Positions 16,769-25,065 of a stretch of 28,224 nt of DNA are shown in pieces; the first letter of the stretch is position 1; each line of letters starts with the position of its first letter. A model generated the notes under the pieces. It was not told where the DNA came from. It searched no databases and saw nothing but the letters and a program-made list of their open reading frames with translations. The stretch is taken from NCBI RefSeq assembly GCF_002607855.1, contig NZ_AWQQ01000051.1, forward strand, positions 1 through 28,224, written 5' to 3'. This stretch comes from Desulforamulus profundi. Its GTDB lineage: Bacteria > Bacillota_B > Desulfotomaculia > Desulfotomaculales > Desulfotomaculaceae. The translations under genes were made by a program, and so were the position numbers.

Positions 16769-17650
16769 GGTTGTCTACCTCCAAGAAAATGTTGCTGAGG
16801 GCAGCGCCCTCATTGGGTGTAATGCTGCCGTTCTCAACGGCCACACCCACGGTATACAGTCCGAGAGCACCATAGGCCTCCCGGGTGCGCCAGTCCATTT
16901 TTTTCAGGGCCTTCATGTGACCCCGCAGGGTGGTGCCGTCTCCCCGGGCCACCGGCCCGGTGAGGGCCTGGGTGGGGCCGGACCTGGCAATGTTGTTTAG
17001 TGTACCCTGGATTAAGGGAAACAACGCAGCCATGGCCTGCTCTTCATCCAATCCCAGTTCCCGGTAAATGGAGGCGCTCAAATGAATGAGGGATACCAGG
17101 TAGTTGGAAGCTGTCACTGCTGCGGCATGGTAAAGTGGTTTATCCTCGGCTTTAATTACAAAATACCGTCCCTGCAGGTCGTTTACCAGCTCCACGGCCT
17201 GGGGCAGGGCCTGCTCATCTCCTTCCAGGGCAAAGCAGGATCCCGGCAGGTTTTCCTTGGCGCTTTCCAGGCTGGCAAAGGCCTGCAGCGGGTGCAGGGA
17301 AACCGCCCTGGCACCCTGCTGCCTCACGGGTGCCAGGATGTCGCTGGCCAGCGCTCCGCTGGTATGAATGATAATTTGACCCGGCCGGCAGCCGCCCTGG
17401 CGGGCGATAAGGGCCGCCGCGGGGCCGATTTCCCGGTCCGTGGTGGTGATGAAGACCATCTCCGCCGCCCGGGCCGCCTCCGCCGGGTGATGAACAACTT
17501 CGGCAGCAAGTTGTTCTGCCAACCGCCGGGCGGAGGAAAGGGACCGGCTGTATACGGTCACCGGCAGATACCCCCGCTCCTTTAACAGCACCCCCAGGCA
17601 CTGCCCACTTTTCCTGCTCCGATAATGGCAAAGGAAGGTTTGTAGTTCAT
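16765..17650 (-). CDS. DUF2520 / Rossmann-like dehydrogenase-family protein, frameshifted
   Basis: N-terminal Rossmann segment ([18 protein letters not shown], residues 1-18) in one frame, then [18 protein letters not shown] and the remaining sequence in another. Restoring one C near 17597 (GTGCCTGG to GTGCCCTGG) joins them. The C-terminal half ([32 protein letters not shown]) is the DUF2520 helical domain. The open frame runs about 145 nt into panB, unlike relatives; another lost base near 16778-16782 would end the protein at a TGA overlapping the panB GTG, giving about 290 residues. The family resembles ketopantoate/pyrroline-type reductases but its reaction is unknown. First gene of the pan operon, which suggests a link to pantothenate. 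GGGGAG precedes ATG 17650. Confidence 0.82.
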
Positions 17651-17674
17651 AAACACTCCCCGTTCTATAAAAAT

Positions 17675-17731
17675 TTATGATAATACCTTGAAAAATACAA
17701 AAAACCCCCCGAGCATGCGAAAGGTTTTCAT
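17675..17731 (-). CDS. Candidate 18-residue leader peptide of the pan operon
   Basis: The minus strand has GGGAGGT 8-9 nt before ATG 17731, opening an 18-codon frame (MKTFRMLGGFFVFFKVLS) with stop TAA at 17677-17675. It ends 25 nt before the DUF2520 start. It is hydrophobic and phenylalanine-rich. It could be a regulatory leader peptide or a small membrane peptide; no homologue is recognised. Confidence 0.4.
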   Translation of the reverse strand: MKTFRMLGGFFVFFKVLS

Positions 17732-17838
17732 AGCAAAAACACCTCCCGTCTCGGTCCATCCGGTTCCAAGCGGAAATCAACTTAACTTGTAAAAAGTTCC
17801 CGTTGGTGCAGTTCCGTTTAGGATACTACCCGAAGTCA

Positions 17839-17867
17839 ATCATATCACTGTTTTCATCAGCTAACAA
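17839..17867 (-). promoter_or_regulatory. Probable pan operon promoter
   Basis: Minus strand TTGTTA (17862-17867), 17-bp spacer, TATGAT (17839-17844). It gives a leader of about 180 nt before the DUF2520 gene; the leader includes the 18-codon frame and repeated GGAAC/GGGAAC motifs but no riboswitch I recognise. Confidence 0.6.
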
Positions 17868-17906
17868 CTATTTTACATATTGTTTTAATTTTTATAAGTC
17901 CCCTGC

Positions 17907-17936
17907 AAGACAGAAAATATGACCAAATGGTATAAT
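17907..17936 (+). promoter_or_regulatory. Probable promoter of the DUF1648 gene
   Basis: Perfect -10 TATAAT (17931-17936) with a weak -35 AAGACA (17907-17912) at 18 bp. Confidence 0.45.
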
Positions 17937-17967
17937 AAAAGCACATTCATTAAAGGAAGGTACAAAC

Positions 17968-18471
17968 ATGCGCAAAATTGGTCTGACCCACCGTTTGGCC
18001 CTGCCGGGAGCGCTGGTGGTGCTGACTGCCTACCTGGCGGTCGTCAATTATCCCACCCTGCCCGAGCAAATCCCCACCCATTTTGGCTCTTCCGGCACGC
18101 CGGACAGTTGGGGAAGAAAAACTTTTTCCGGCGTCTTTAGCTTACCCTTTTTACAAATTACCTTGTATGCCGTCCTATCCGGACTGGTAACTGTTTTTAC
18201 CAGGCGGCGGGATATCCGCAATATGATTAATCTGCCAAAACGCGACCAGCTTACCGAGGGCCAGCTGGAAAAAATTCGCATCATCATTGTGGACGGGATG
18301 TCCCTATTAAACCTTGTCACCTGTGCCATGTTATTTTACATCCAGTACGGCACCTTCCAGATCGTCAGGGGAGCATGGGCCGGGCTGGGGCCCTTTATCT
18401 GGCTGTTTACCGTATTCATTTTGGCAACCAGCGCCTGGATGTTGTATAGGATTTTTTTAGCCCGTAAATAA
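17968..18471 (+). CDS. DUF1648 domain membrane protein
   Basis: A 167-residue membrane protein with about four transmembrane segments (roughly residues 10-27, 58-76, 108-126, 140-160). The first extracytoplasmic loop has LPEQIPTHFGSSGTPDSWG, the diagnostic DUF1648 motif also present in SdpI-type immunity proteins. The C-terminal SdpI half is not evident, so this is a short form. Function unknown; by family it may sense or protect the envelope. AAGGAAGG lies upstream of the ATG. Confidence 0.8.
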   Translation: MRKIGLTHRLALPGALVVLTAYLAVVNYPTLPEQIPTHFGSSGTPDSWGRKTFSGVFSLPFLQITLYAVLSGLVTVFTRRRDIRNMINLPKRDQLTEGQLEKIRIIIVDGMSLLNLVTCAMLFYIQYGTFQIVRGAWAGLGPFIWLFTVFILATSAWMLYRIFLARK

Positions 18472-18480
18472 TTGAAGGAT

Positions 18481-18520
18481 GCACGAACTTCACGATCTCA
18501 CCGTTAACTTCTGATCGTGC
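18481..18520 (+). repeat. Two alternative short hairpins sharing one arm
   Basis: The arm GATCGTGC (18513-18520) can pair with GCACGA (18481-18486) or CACGATC (18491-18497), just upstream of the cca-family start. The following GGGGACGGT (18524-18532) matches the REP-like sequence near birA. Confidence 0.35.
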
Positions 18521-18541
18521 GTAGGGGACGGTGGTGATTTT

Positions 18542-19958
18542 ATGTGGGACCTGCTGAGAAGCATTGCCAACTGTGCCGTGCAAACCGGCAGTGAGGTCTA
18601 CCTGGTGGGCGGTGCCCTGCGGGACCTGGTAGCGGGCCGGCAGCCGGGGGACCTGGATTTTGCGGTCTCAAGCCATGCCTGCGACCTGGCCCGCCGGGTG
18701 GCGCGGCAGCTGCAGGGAACCTGGTAACCTTGATGAAGGGCGGGAAACTTTTAGGGTGGTGCTAAAGAAGCAAGGCCACCTGGATTTCAGCCTTTTTAAA
18801 GGCCGGACCATTGAAGAGGACCTGCGGGCCAGGGACTTTACCCTAAATGCCCTGGCACTGCCTTTAACACCCGTCATGCAGGAGGAAGCGATAAACCGAC
18901 TGCTGGACCCCACCGGCGGCTGCCGGGATCTTCAATTGGGACTGCTGCGGGTAACCGGCAGTTCTTCCATTCTGGATGATCCCCTAAGGACGCTGCGGGG
19001 CGTGCGGTTGGCTGCCCAGTTTCAGTTAACCGTTGTGCCGGAAACAGCGGTGCTGCTGAGGCAGGGCGGCCGCAGGCTGGACCGGGTGGCCGGGGAACGA
19101 ATCTGGCAGGCGTTGTCCGGCATCCTCGAACTGCCGGCAGTCTATGCCTGGGTGGACTATATGGACAGGGAACTAAAACTATGGCAGGTTCTCTTACCCG
19201 GGCGGCTGCGCATGGAGGAAACAAAACAAAACTTCTATCATGTGGAAAATGTCTGGCATCACTGCCTGCGGACTTTCCAATGCCTGGAGGTCATTTTAAA
19301 GGAACTTCCCACAGCCCTGGCGGAAGGCGGGCAGGTGCTGGATTCCTTCCACAGGAAGCTGGCCGGGGGGAGAAGCCGCCTGCCAATCCTTAAATTGGTC
19401 GCCTTACTTCATGATGTGGGCAAGCCGGACACCGCAGTTACCCAGTCCACCGGCCGCATTTCCTTCCACGGCCATTCCGAGGCCGGGGTACCCTACGCCG
19501 GGGCCCTGGCAGACCAATTAAAATTGTCCCGGGTGGAACGACAATACCTCATGAACCTGGTGTTCCTGCACATGCGGCCATTACATCTCTACACCTCAAG
19601 GGATGACTCGAATCTATCCCTCTACCGGTTTTTCCGTACCCTGGGGGAGCATACCCTGGACGTTCTGGTCCTCTCTTTGGCTGACCTCACAGCCACCTAT
19701 ACCGCCGGGGAAAGGCTCAGTGAGCTGACCTCTTACCGCCGCTATATTTTTGCACTGGTAAAACGCTACTTGTCGGAACCGGCTAAATTCAGTCCTGTAC
19801 CGTACCTCACGGGTAAGGATTTGATAGAACTTGGCGTTCCCGAAGGACCACAGGTGGGAGAGCTGTTGGACCAACTCCAGGAGGCCCAGGTAACCGGCGA
19901 AGTGAGGGATCTTCATACGGCCCGCCGGTGGGTTAAGAAGAAAATACCGGCGCTGTAA
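18542..19958 (+). CDS. cca: CCA tRNA nucleotidyltransferase / poly(A) polymerase family with HD domain, frameshifted
   Basis: Class II nucleotidyltransferase that adds or repairs the tRNA 3' CCA end. The first frame (18542 to about 18721) carries YLVGGALRD and the catalytic GDLDF motif. The remaining protein, in another frame, starts at LDEGRETFRVV and includes DLRARDFTLNALAL, DDPLRTLRGVRLAAQF (RNA-binding domain) and LLHDVGKPD, an HD-type metal-dependent phosphohydrolase site. Restoring one C at each of two runs (18720-18721 and 18728-18729) gives GTLVTLDEGRETF and a protein of about 470 residues. An enzyme specialised for A or CC addition is possible. GTAGGGGACGG precedes the likely ATG at 18542. 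Confidence 0.9.
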
Positions 19959-20055
19959 ACGACCGTATTTTGGGGAAATTCCTCAGGTTACATGCTTATA
20001 ACTCCTGCCTCGTAGGGAACAATAGCAATATCAAGATTTCTGCGAGGTGAGAGGG

Positions 20056-20205
20056 ATGCCAAACGTATAAGGTAGAGGATATTTACGATGACCCGGATTA
20101 TTTGATCGAAAAAGTGGTTATGGACAATACGCCGGAACTGGGCGATGTCACCGGTCAAGTCCTTTTAAATCATTTTGAAAGTGCCATCACTGAAGCAAAA
20201 AAATC
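20056..20205 (+). CDS. Possible small acidic protein, frame broken near the start
   Basis: ATG 20056 follows a strong GAGGTGAGAGGG site but reads only four codons. From the next bases another frame encodes TYKVEDIYDDPDYLIEKVV and MDNTPELGDVTGQVLLNHF, a coherent acidic sequence. The two would join if the CC after the ATG had a miscounted base. The 3' end is uncertain because it runs into the convergent folK gene. No family recognised. 19959-20055 holds no other feature. Confidence 0.4.
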
Positions 20206-20684
20206 TGTTCCATTTTCTTTATTGCCTGCCCCGTTGCCGCTCGTTCCGCCAGCTCTTTTACAGGACCTTCGGGCAAAATCATGTCCGGGCACAGTTCCGC
20301 CAGGGGAACCAGCACAAAGGCCCGTTCGGCCAGGCGCGGGTGGGGCACCCGGAGACCGGGCAGATCAACTTGCTCTTTCCCGTAGAGCAGCAGGTCAAGA
20401 TCAATGGTGCGGGGACCCCATTTTACATCCCGGGTCCTGCCCAGGTTTTTTTCGATATCCAGCAGCGCTTGCAGCAGTTCTGTGGGCGAAAGGTCGGTAG
20501 CCACTTCTGCCACGGTATTAAGGAACCAATCCTGGTCTGTCTTGCCCCAGGGGGCGGTCTGGTACAGGGAGGCCACCCTTACCAGTTGAATGCCCGGGGT
20601 GCCGGCCAGCCATGCCAGCGCCCCTTCAAGGTAGGAGGCCTTATCTCCCAGGTTGCTGCCCAGCCCGATGTAAGCCACCGTCAT
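20187..20684 (-). CDS. folK: 2-amino-4-hydroxy-6-hydroxymethyldihydropteridine pyrophosphokinase
   Basis: Transfers pyrophosphate from ATP to hydroxymethyl-dihydropterin in folate synthesis. The 165-residue protein has the family marks YIGLGSNLGD at the N-terminus, TAPWGKTDQDWFLN, and GPRTIDLDLLLYG holding the metal-binding aspartates, then VPHPRLAERAFVL. The ATG overlaps the folB stop (ATGA) so the two are translationally coupled. Last gene of folP-folB-folK. Intact. Confidence 0.96.
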   Translation of the reverse strand: MTVAYIGLGSNLGDKASYLEGALAWLAGTPGIQLVRVASLYQTAPWGKTDQDWFLNTVAEVATDLSPTELLQALLDIEKNLGRTRDVKWGPRTIDLDLLLYGKEQVDLPGLRVPHPRLAERAFVLVPLAELCPDMILPEGPVKELAERAATGQAIKKMEQIFLLQ

Positions 20685-21054
20685 GAACTGCTCCCCCTCT
20701 GCCGGTTGATTTCCACTGCCATGTAGCGGAATTTCCCCCGGATGGGTGCCCCGGGCTTTTTAACGACCACCTTCACTTCTTGCACCGGTGGGTACTGCTG
20801 CAGCACCCGCCGCTGATGCTTTCCGCCACCGCCTCCAGCAGCCGGCGGGGCGGCCCGGTGACCACCTGCTCCACCGTTTCAAACACATCGGCATAACTGA
20901 CGCTGCGTTTCAGGTCATCAGAGTCCCCCGCCGGCTTGAGATCCGTCAACAGTTCAAGGTCCACCTCGAACAGCTGCCCCAGCCTCTGTTCCTCCGGCAA
21001 AACACCGTGGTAACCATAAAAGGTCATGCCCTTCAAAATAATTTTATCCTTCAT
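20681..21054 (-). CDS. folB: Dihydroneopterin aldolase, one frameshift
   Basis: Cleaves dihydroneopterin to hydroxymethyl-dihydropterin and glycolaldehyde. From ATG 21054 the frame gives MKDKIILKGMTFYGYHG and SYADVFETVEQVV, then loses phase after ESISG. Another frame continues RVLQQYPPVQEVKVVVKKPG and FRYMAVEINR to a TGA at 20681. Restoring one C near 20809 rebuilds a normal protein of about 124 residues. GGGGG lies upstream of the ATG. The start overlaps the restored folP end by about 11 nt and the stop overlaps the folK start. Confidence 0.93.
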
Positions 21055-22242
21055 GCAGATTCCCCCTGAGAATGGCATCACTCATCCTGGCCACCCGTAC
21101 CATTTCCTTTACGTCATGGACCCTGACAATGTCCGCCCCGCAGGCGATGCCCAGGCCACCGTGGCGCCGGTCCCCTCCACCCGCTGGTCCACCGGCAGGT
21201 TTAAGGTCCTGGCAATCACCGACTTGCGGGAGGTCCCCAGCAGGATGGGGCAGCCCAGTACGGTGAGTTCCTTTAATCTTCGCAGGACTTCCAGATTTTG
21301 CTCATAGGTCTTGGCAAAGCCAATGCCGGGATCGATCATGATGTTTTCCCTGGCAAGGCCGGCCCGGACGGCGGTTTCGATACCTTCCCGCAAAAAGGCA
21401 GTGATTTCGGTCATCAGATCCCGGTAATGGGTGCCCTGGCCGTTATGCATGAGCATGACGGGGACCTGGTATTGCGCCACCACGGCGGCAAGGTCCGGGT
21501 CACCTCGTAGGGCCCACTGGTCATTGATGATGTGGGCTCCCGCCTCCAGGGCCTGCCTCGCCACCCCGGCCCGCCAGGTATCCACGCTGATGGGCACCGG
21601 TATCGACGGCGCCAATTTCTCCAGCACCGGCAGCACACGCCGCATTTCCTCATCTTCACTGACCTCGGTGTGCCCCGGCCGGGTGGAGATCCCCCCCAGG
21701 TCAATGATATCCGCCCCGTCTTCCACCATTCTTTGAGCATGTTCCAGGGCCGCCGCCGGGTCCTGGTATCGTCCCCCGTCAGAGAAGGAGTCCGGCGTGG
21801 CGTTTAAAATCCCCATCACCAGGGTCCGCCGGCCCAGTTCCAGCACCCTGCCCCGGCAGTTTAAACGACGGGCCTTTAACCCTTCCAGGTTGTCCAGGGC
21901 TTCTTTGATTCGGTCGGCCAGCTGGGCCAGGCCGAAGGGCTGCATTTTTAACTTTTCGATAAACGTGCGGTACTGTTTGAGGGTTGCCATTATCAGGACA
22001 TCGGTGGTCTCCACGGTGTGGTTGACGATACCCCTGGCCACCGCCGCTTCGCCACCCCTGGCCAGGATTTCCTGCTTGATGATATTGGCCTGGGTGGGGT
22101 TGACGCCGGATAGCTTTATAATCCGGTGCACCGCCTTGGGCACCATTCTCTGCCACCCTGCCAGGTCACTGCCCACAGCCATAATTTCGCTGCGGGCCTG
22201 GTCGAGATTGTCGATAAATTTTACTGCAATTTCTATTGCCAC
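21044..22242 (-). CDS. folP: Dihydropteroate synthase with N-terminal extension, one frameshift
   Basis: Condenses p-aminobenzoate with hydroxymethyl-dihydropterin pyrophosphate; the target of sulfonamides. The catalytic barrel begins near residue 130, with ILNATPDSFSDGG (about 146-158), GGISTRPG, PISVDTW and GTSRKSV. About 125 residues precede it, a long extension compared with the roughly 280-residue common form; longer forms are known from some clostridial relatives. The frame loses phase at GTGATVAW; restoring one G near 21150-21152 continues GIACGADIVRVHDVKEMVRV to TAA at 21044, about 399 residues. Start GTG 22242 follows GAGGTGATC. An extended -10 promoter is at 22283-22288. Confidence 0.93.
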
Positions 22243-22282
22243 GGGATCACCTCGGTCTTCCTGTAGTTAACAGATATTTTAA

Positions 22283-22291
22283 AGTATAACA
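22283..22291 (-). promoter_or_regulatory. Extended -10 promoter of the fol operon
   Basis: Minus strand TGT-TATACT: -10 TATACT (22283-22288) with a TG dinucleotide one base upstream; no good -35. About 40 nt before the folP GTG. Confidence 0.45.
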
Positions 22292-22440
22292 TTACCGGCC
22301 AGCAAAATTAAACAAATATACAGCAAGCGTCATCTTTTTATAAGCAGAGGCGAGAAAATTGCCGGAATAAAGTTCAATCATTTTTTTAGGTGCAGCAGTG
22401 GAAACATAAAAGTAATGTATATCCAGCACAGGTGAGGCCT

Positions 22441-22629
22441 ATGCATATTTTACCCGGGAGGTCAGGATTAGGATCAAGGAATTAAAAAAACAACCCGGCG
22501 CTGGCCCAATAACTTCGTGGCTTGCTGAAAGAAACCGCTGGCGTCATAGATGTTCAGATCAATACCCTGACCGGCAACTGCCTGGTTTTCTTTGATAAAA
22601 GGCTCACCGATGAGGCAGTCAAGGATTGA
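22441..22629 (+). pseudogene. Degenerate HMA-type (heavy-metal-associated) domain protein
   Basis: AGGTGAGG precedes ATG 22441. Translation pieced across frames gives AYFTREVRIRIKEL, NPALAQ, an in-frame TAA at 22510-22512, then LRGLLKETAGVIDVQINTLT and GNCLVFFDKRL to a TGA at 22627-22629. The pattern (GVIDVQIN, LTGN.LV.FD) matches the HMA-like domain found before metal-transporting P-type ATPases or as stand-alone proteins. One missing base after the ATG, one missing A in the run 22484-22490 and the TAA (AAA expected) all interrupt it. The nonsense codon argues for decay, unlike the simple G/C losses elsewhere, though error cannot be excluded. 22292-22440 shows no other feature. Confidence 0.55.
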
Positions 22630-22682
22630 GAGCATTAAACAGCAGATAGAAGGGGCTTGCCGTCCAAAAAAGAGCCGACAGT

Positions 22683-23013
22683 ATGAACGTAAGTTTGGAA
22701 AACGGGATGCTTTTTTCGTTAGTCCTAACCTTATTTCTTTTTATCTTTGCTGTGGACTGCCGAAACCTTTAAGGCGTTGATTTTGTTTGGCTGGAACATT
22801 GCCATCATTTATTTGGCAAATATGCATAACGCCATCGTGGCTACCTTAAAAGGCCATTTCAACCTTGCCCAGGTGATGGTCGATTACCAATGGCTGCTTT
22901 TCTTTCCCTCCATCTATATCTTTGCCATCTGGGACTCATACAATGATTGTCTTGAAATGAATACGGTATTTGATGAAGTTGCAGGCGTTTTCTATACACC
23001 TAGTACGTGCTGA
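22683..23013 (+). CDS. Small membrane protein, frameshifted, unidentified
   Basis: Frame one from ATG 22683 gives GMLFSLVLTLFLFIFAVDCRN, a transmembrane segment. A second frame from about 22765 gives KALILFGWNIAIIYLAN and WLLFFPSIYIFAIWDSY, two more segments, ending at TGA 23011-23013. A small indel near 22767-22770 separates them. No ribosome binding site is obvious before 22683, and the frame just upstream (QQIEGACRPKKSRQYERKFG) may be part of the same protein after another indel. The SIYIFAIWDSY ending resembles small uncharacterised Firmicute membrane proteins. It follows the HMA-type remnant and may have formed a unit with it. Confidence 0.45.
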
Positions 23014-23058
23014 CAAAAGTAAAATGCAATACCTATTGACATCATGCTGTCACAAAAC

Positions 23059-23101
23059 TAAAAAAGATTGCCCGAACCCTCCCAAAAGGAAAAGAGCAAT
23101 C
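23059..23101 (-). terminator. Terminator downstream of the YkvI-family gene
   Basis: Minus strand GATTGC / GCAATC stem with an inner CCTTTTGGGAGG hairpin, followed by TTTTTTAGTTTT. Confidence 0.75.
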
Positions 23102-23210
23102 CCGATAAGAATTGTATTTCTTTTTTATCTTTGATCGAAAACCAGTCGGAGGTATTTTATTTTTTCCAGGCACTATCTCAGTTTCTTTATTGCTAGCCTG
23201 TGGATTCATA

Positions 23211-24302
23211 CTATTTTTTGGGTTTATAGGCCGGCTGCGGCACCAGCCGCTCCTTAAGATACCCATAGAGTAACCCTGCCAGCATTAACAGCCCGGCGTA
23301 ACCCACGGCAGGGTACAGAACCCGGACCAGGTTGGTGAAACCAAATTGGCTGGCTCCAAAGGCAAAAACGCTTGTAACGATTACCCACCATGTAAAGGCA
23401 GGTCTACCATGATCAGTAAAACGATTGACAAACCCGTACAGACACCCTACCGCTGTTGAGTAGATGGCCGCCAGCAAAGCAATAATATAGACTACACGCA
23501 TCACCGGTGATAACTGGGCCACCACGTAGGCCATGGGAATTTGATAGCGGGCAACTTCAGGGAAGTTAGCCAGCAAAGCCAGGTTGATGGCCAGCGCTCC
23601 AATGCCCAGGCCCAGTCCCCCGTAGACAGCGCCTCGCCTTAATATCCCGGGATGTTTTGCCAGTAGGCCCAGGGAAGCCAGCACGGGAACACCGATCACC
23701 AAATTGTAAGATACATAATTAACGGCGGCAAGGGGCCAGTAAGGCACCACCGCCCGGGCCGGTTGAGTCACCCTGCTGATGGCGTCAAAATCCGGCGGTG
23801 TCACCAGCAGGGTGGCCACGCTGACCCCCAATACAGAAATCAATAATACCGGAACAACAAAACTGATGGCATTAATGAGTCCTTGTATCCCCAGCAGTAC
23901 GGTCAATAACGTTATGGCAATCATCACCAGGCTGCCCAGCACACCGGATAACCCCAGCTGTTCTGTGAAAACCGCCCCGGTCCCGGCAGCCATGGCCGTT
24001 AGAGCGCCAAACAAAAAGAAGGTGATGACCGCATCAACAATACTGCCAAGCCAGGGGCCACCAACATACCGCATGATCTCCCGGTGTGAATCCGCCTTTA
24101 ACCTCCTTCCCAGTTCCAGGACGATCATGCCGTAAAAGACAAACATGACGGTGGCGGCGGCTAGAGCCAGTATCCCGGTCAATCCGAAAAAACTAAAAAA
24201 TTGGAGGACCTCTTGACCGGAGGCAAACCCAGCCCCAACCAGGGTTCCAATATATACAGCTGCCACATTAAAAGTTGTTAAGGTTTCTGCTTCTTTTCCC
24301 AT
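23211..24302 (-). CDS. YkvI-family membrane transporter-like protein
   Basis: A 363-residue, very hydrophobic protein with about ten transmembrane segments. It opens with FNVAAVYIGTLVGAGFASGQEVLQFF-type sequence; the broken first helix (GTLVGAGFASGQ) is characteristic of amino-acid/sodium transporter folds and of the YkvI family (COG3949). The substrate is unknown. The C-terminus is short and basic (YKPKK). ATG 24302 has only a weak ribosome binding site. A monocistronic unit, closed by the terminator at 23059-23101. Intact. Confidence 0.85.
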   Translation of the reverse strand: MGKEAETLTTFNVAAVYIGTLVGAGFASGQEVLQFFSFFGLTGILALAAATVMFVFYGMIVLELGRRLKADSHREIMRYVGGPWLGSIVDAVITFFLFGALTAMAAGTGAVFTEQLGLSGVLGSLVMIAITLLTVLLGIQGLINAISFVVPVLLISVLGVSVATLLVTPPDFDAISRVTQPARAVVPYWPLAAVNYVSYNLVIGVPVLASLGLLAKHPGILRRGAVYGGLGLGIGALAINLALLANFPEVARYQIPMAYVVAQLSPVMRVVYIIALLAAIYSTAVGCLYGFVNRFTDHGRPAFTWWVIVTSVFAFGASQFGFTNLVRVLYPAVGYAGLLMLAGLLYGYLKERLVPQPAYKPKK

Positions 24303-24419
24303 AATTATAGTTTTTCCGAAAAATAAGTATCTTATGTGTTATAGTGGTATCAGCACTCCTGGTGAAGTGGCTGATTGAAGCAATCATACGCAAACAAAAA
24401 TATTATTATTAAGACAGCA

Positions 24420-24446
24420 CAAAAAACTCCCTCTGGGGGAGTTTTC
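24420..24446 (-). terminator. Terminator of the nitroreductase gene
   Basis: Minus strand AAAACTCCC-CCAGA-GGGAGTTTT followed by TT; symmetrical enough to act on both strands. Confidence 0.8.
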
Positions 24447-24464
24447 TTGGTCGCTTGAAATTTT

Positions 24465-24986
24465 TTAATGAATGACCTTCAGTACATCGTCTGCGTTGCG
24501 CTGGGCAACCGGTTCCGGCTGCTCTTTGGTATGTCCCACAGCGATGATCGCCACCGGCCTGAGGTCGCCGCCCAATTGAAGGATTTGCGACACTTTGTCT
24601 TCCTGAAAGGCCGCTACCCAGCAGGTAGACAAGCCATACCCGGTTGCCGCCAGCAGCATATTTTCGATGGCAGCTCCAATATCTTGATACTGGTAGGCCT
24701 CTCCCCGCTGTCCGTAAACTTTGGCTGATTTTCCCTGTTCCAGGCAGACCACGATATTGACCGGGGCATCGGCAATAAAAGATTCACGTTCGCAGGCTCC
24801 GGCCAGGGCCTGTCTTACCTCCTCCTTAAAAACCACCACCAGCTTCCAGGGTTGCAGATTGCCAGCGCTGGGCGCCCGCAAAGCCGCTTCCACCAGTCGT
24901 CCAACGGTGGCCTCGGCCACAGGTTCACTGGTAAAGGAACGGACACTGCTCCGCTGTTCTATGGCTTCGATAACATCCTTGGTCAA
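24465..24986 (-). CDS. Nitroreductase-family FMN oxidoreductase
   Basis: A 173-residue flavoprotein of the NfsA/FRP-like superfamily, which reduces nitro compounds, quinones or flavins with NAD(P)H. The N-terminal RSSVRSF motif (FMN phosphate binding), APSAGNLQPWKLVVV, and the GAAIENMLLAATGYGLSTCW segment are diagnostic. Start TTG 24986 is preceded by AAGGAGGAG at 8 nt. The physiological substrate cannot be read from the sequence. The ribosome binding site lies in a possible inhibitory hairpin (24996-25033). Intact. Confidence 0.9.
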   Translation of the reverse strand: MTKDVIEAIEQRSSVRSFTSEPVAEATVGRLVEAALRAPSAGNLQPWKLVVVFKEEVRQALAGACERESFIADAPVNIVVCLEQGKSAKVYGQRGEAYQYQDIGAAIENMLLAATGYGLSTCWVAAFQEDKVSQILQLGGDLRPVAIIAVGHTKEQPEPVAQRNADDVLKVIH

Positions 24987-24995
24987 CGATTTCTC

Positions 24996-25033
24996 CTCCT
25001 TGAAAACACTTTTTTAAAGTTTTTCCCAAGGAG
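24996..25033 (-). promoter_or_regulatory. Hairpin that would mask the nitroreductase ribosome binding site
   Basis: In the minus-strand transcript CTCCTTG (25033-25027) pairs perfectly with CAAGGAG (25002-24996), which contains the ribosome binding site. Inner A/T-rich bases add a weaker stem. Confidence 0.4.
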
Positions 25034-25065
25034 AAAAAATCATGTGTTCTGATTAATAAATGCCT

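Noticed and set aside
16620..17780. A 386-residue minus-strand open frame spanning the DUF2520 gene and part of panB
   Set aside because: Its first ~40 and last ~50 residues do not belong to the family; the true N-terminus ([16 protein letters not shown]) is in another frame and the C-terminus runs through panB because of missing bases.
17700..17830. T-box or other riboswitch in the pan operon leader
   Set aside because: GGAAC/GGGAAC motifs are present but there is no T-box core sequence, no specifier-loop arrangement and no terminator/antiterminator pair.
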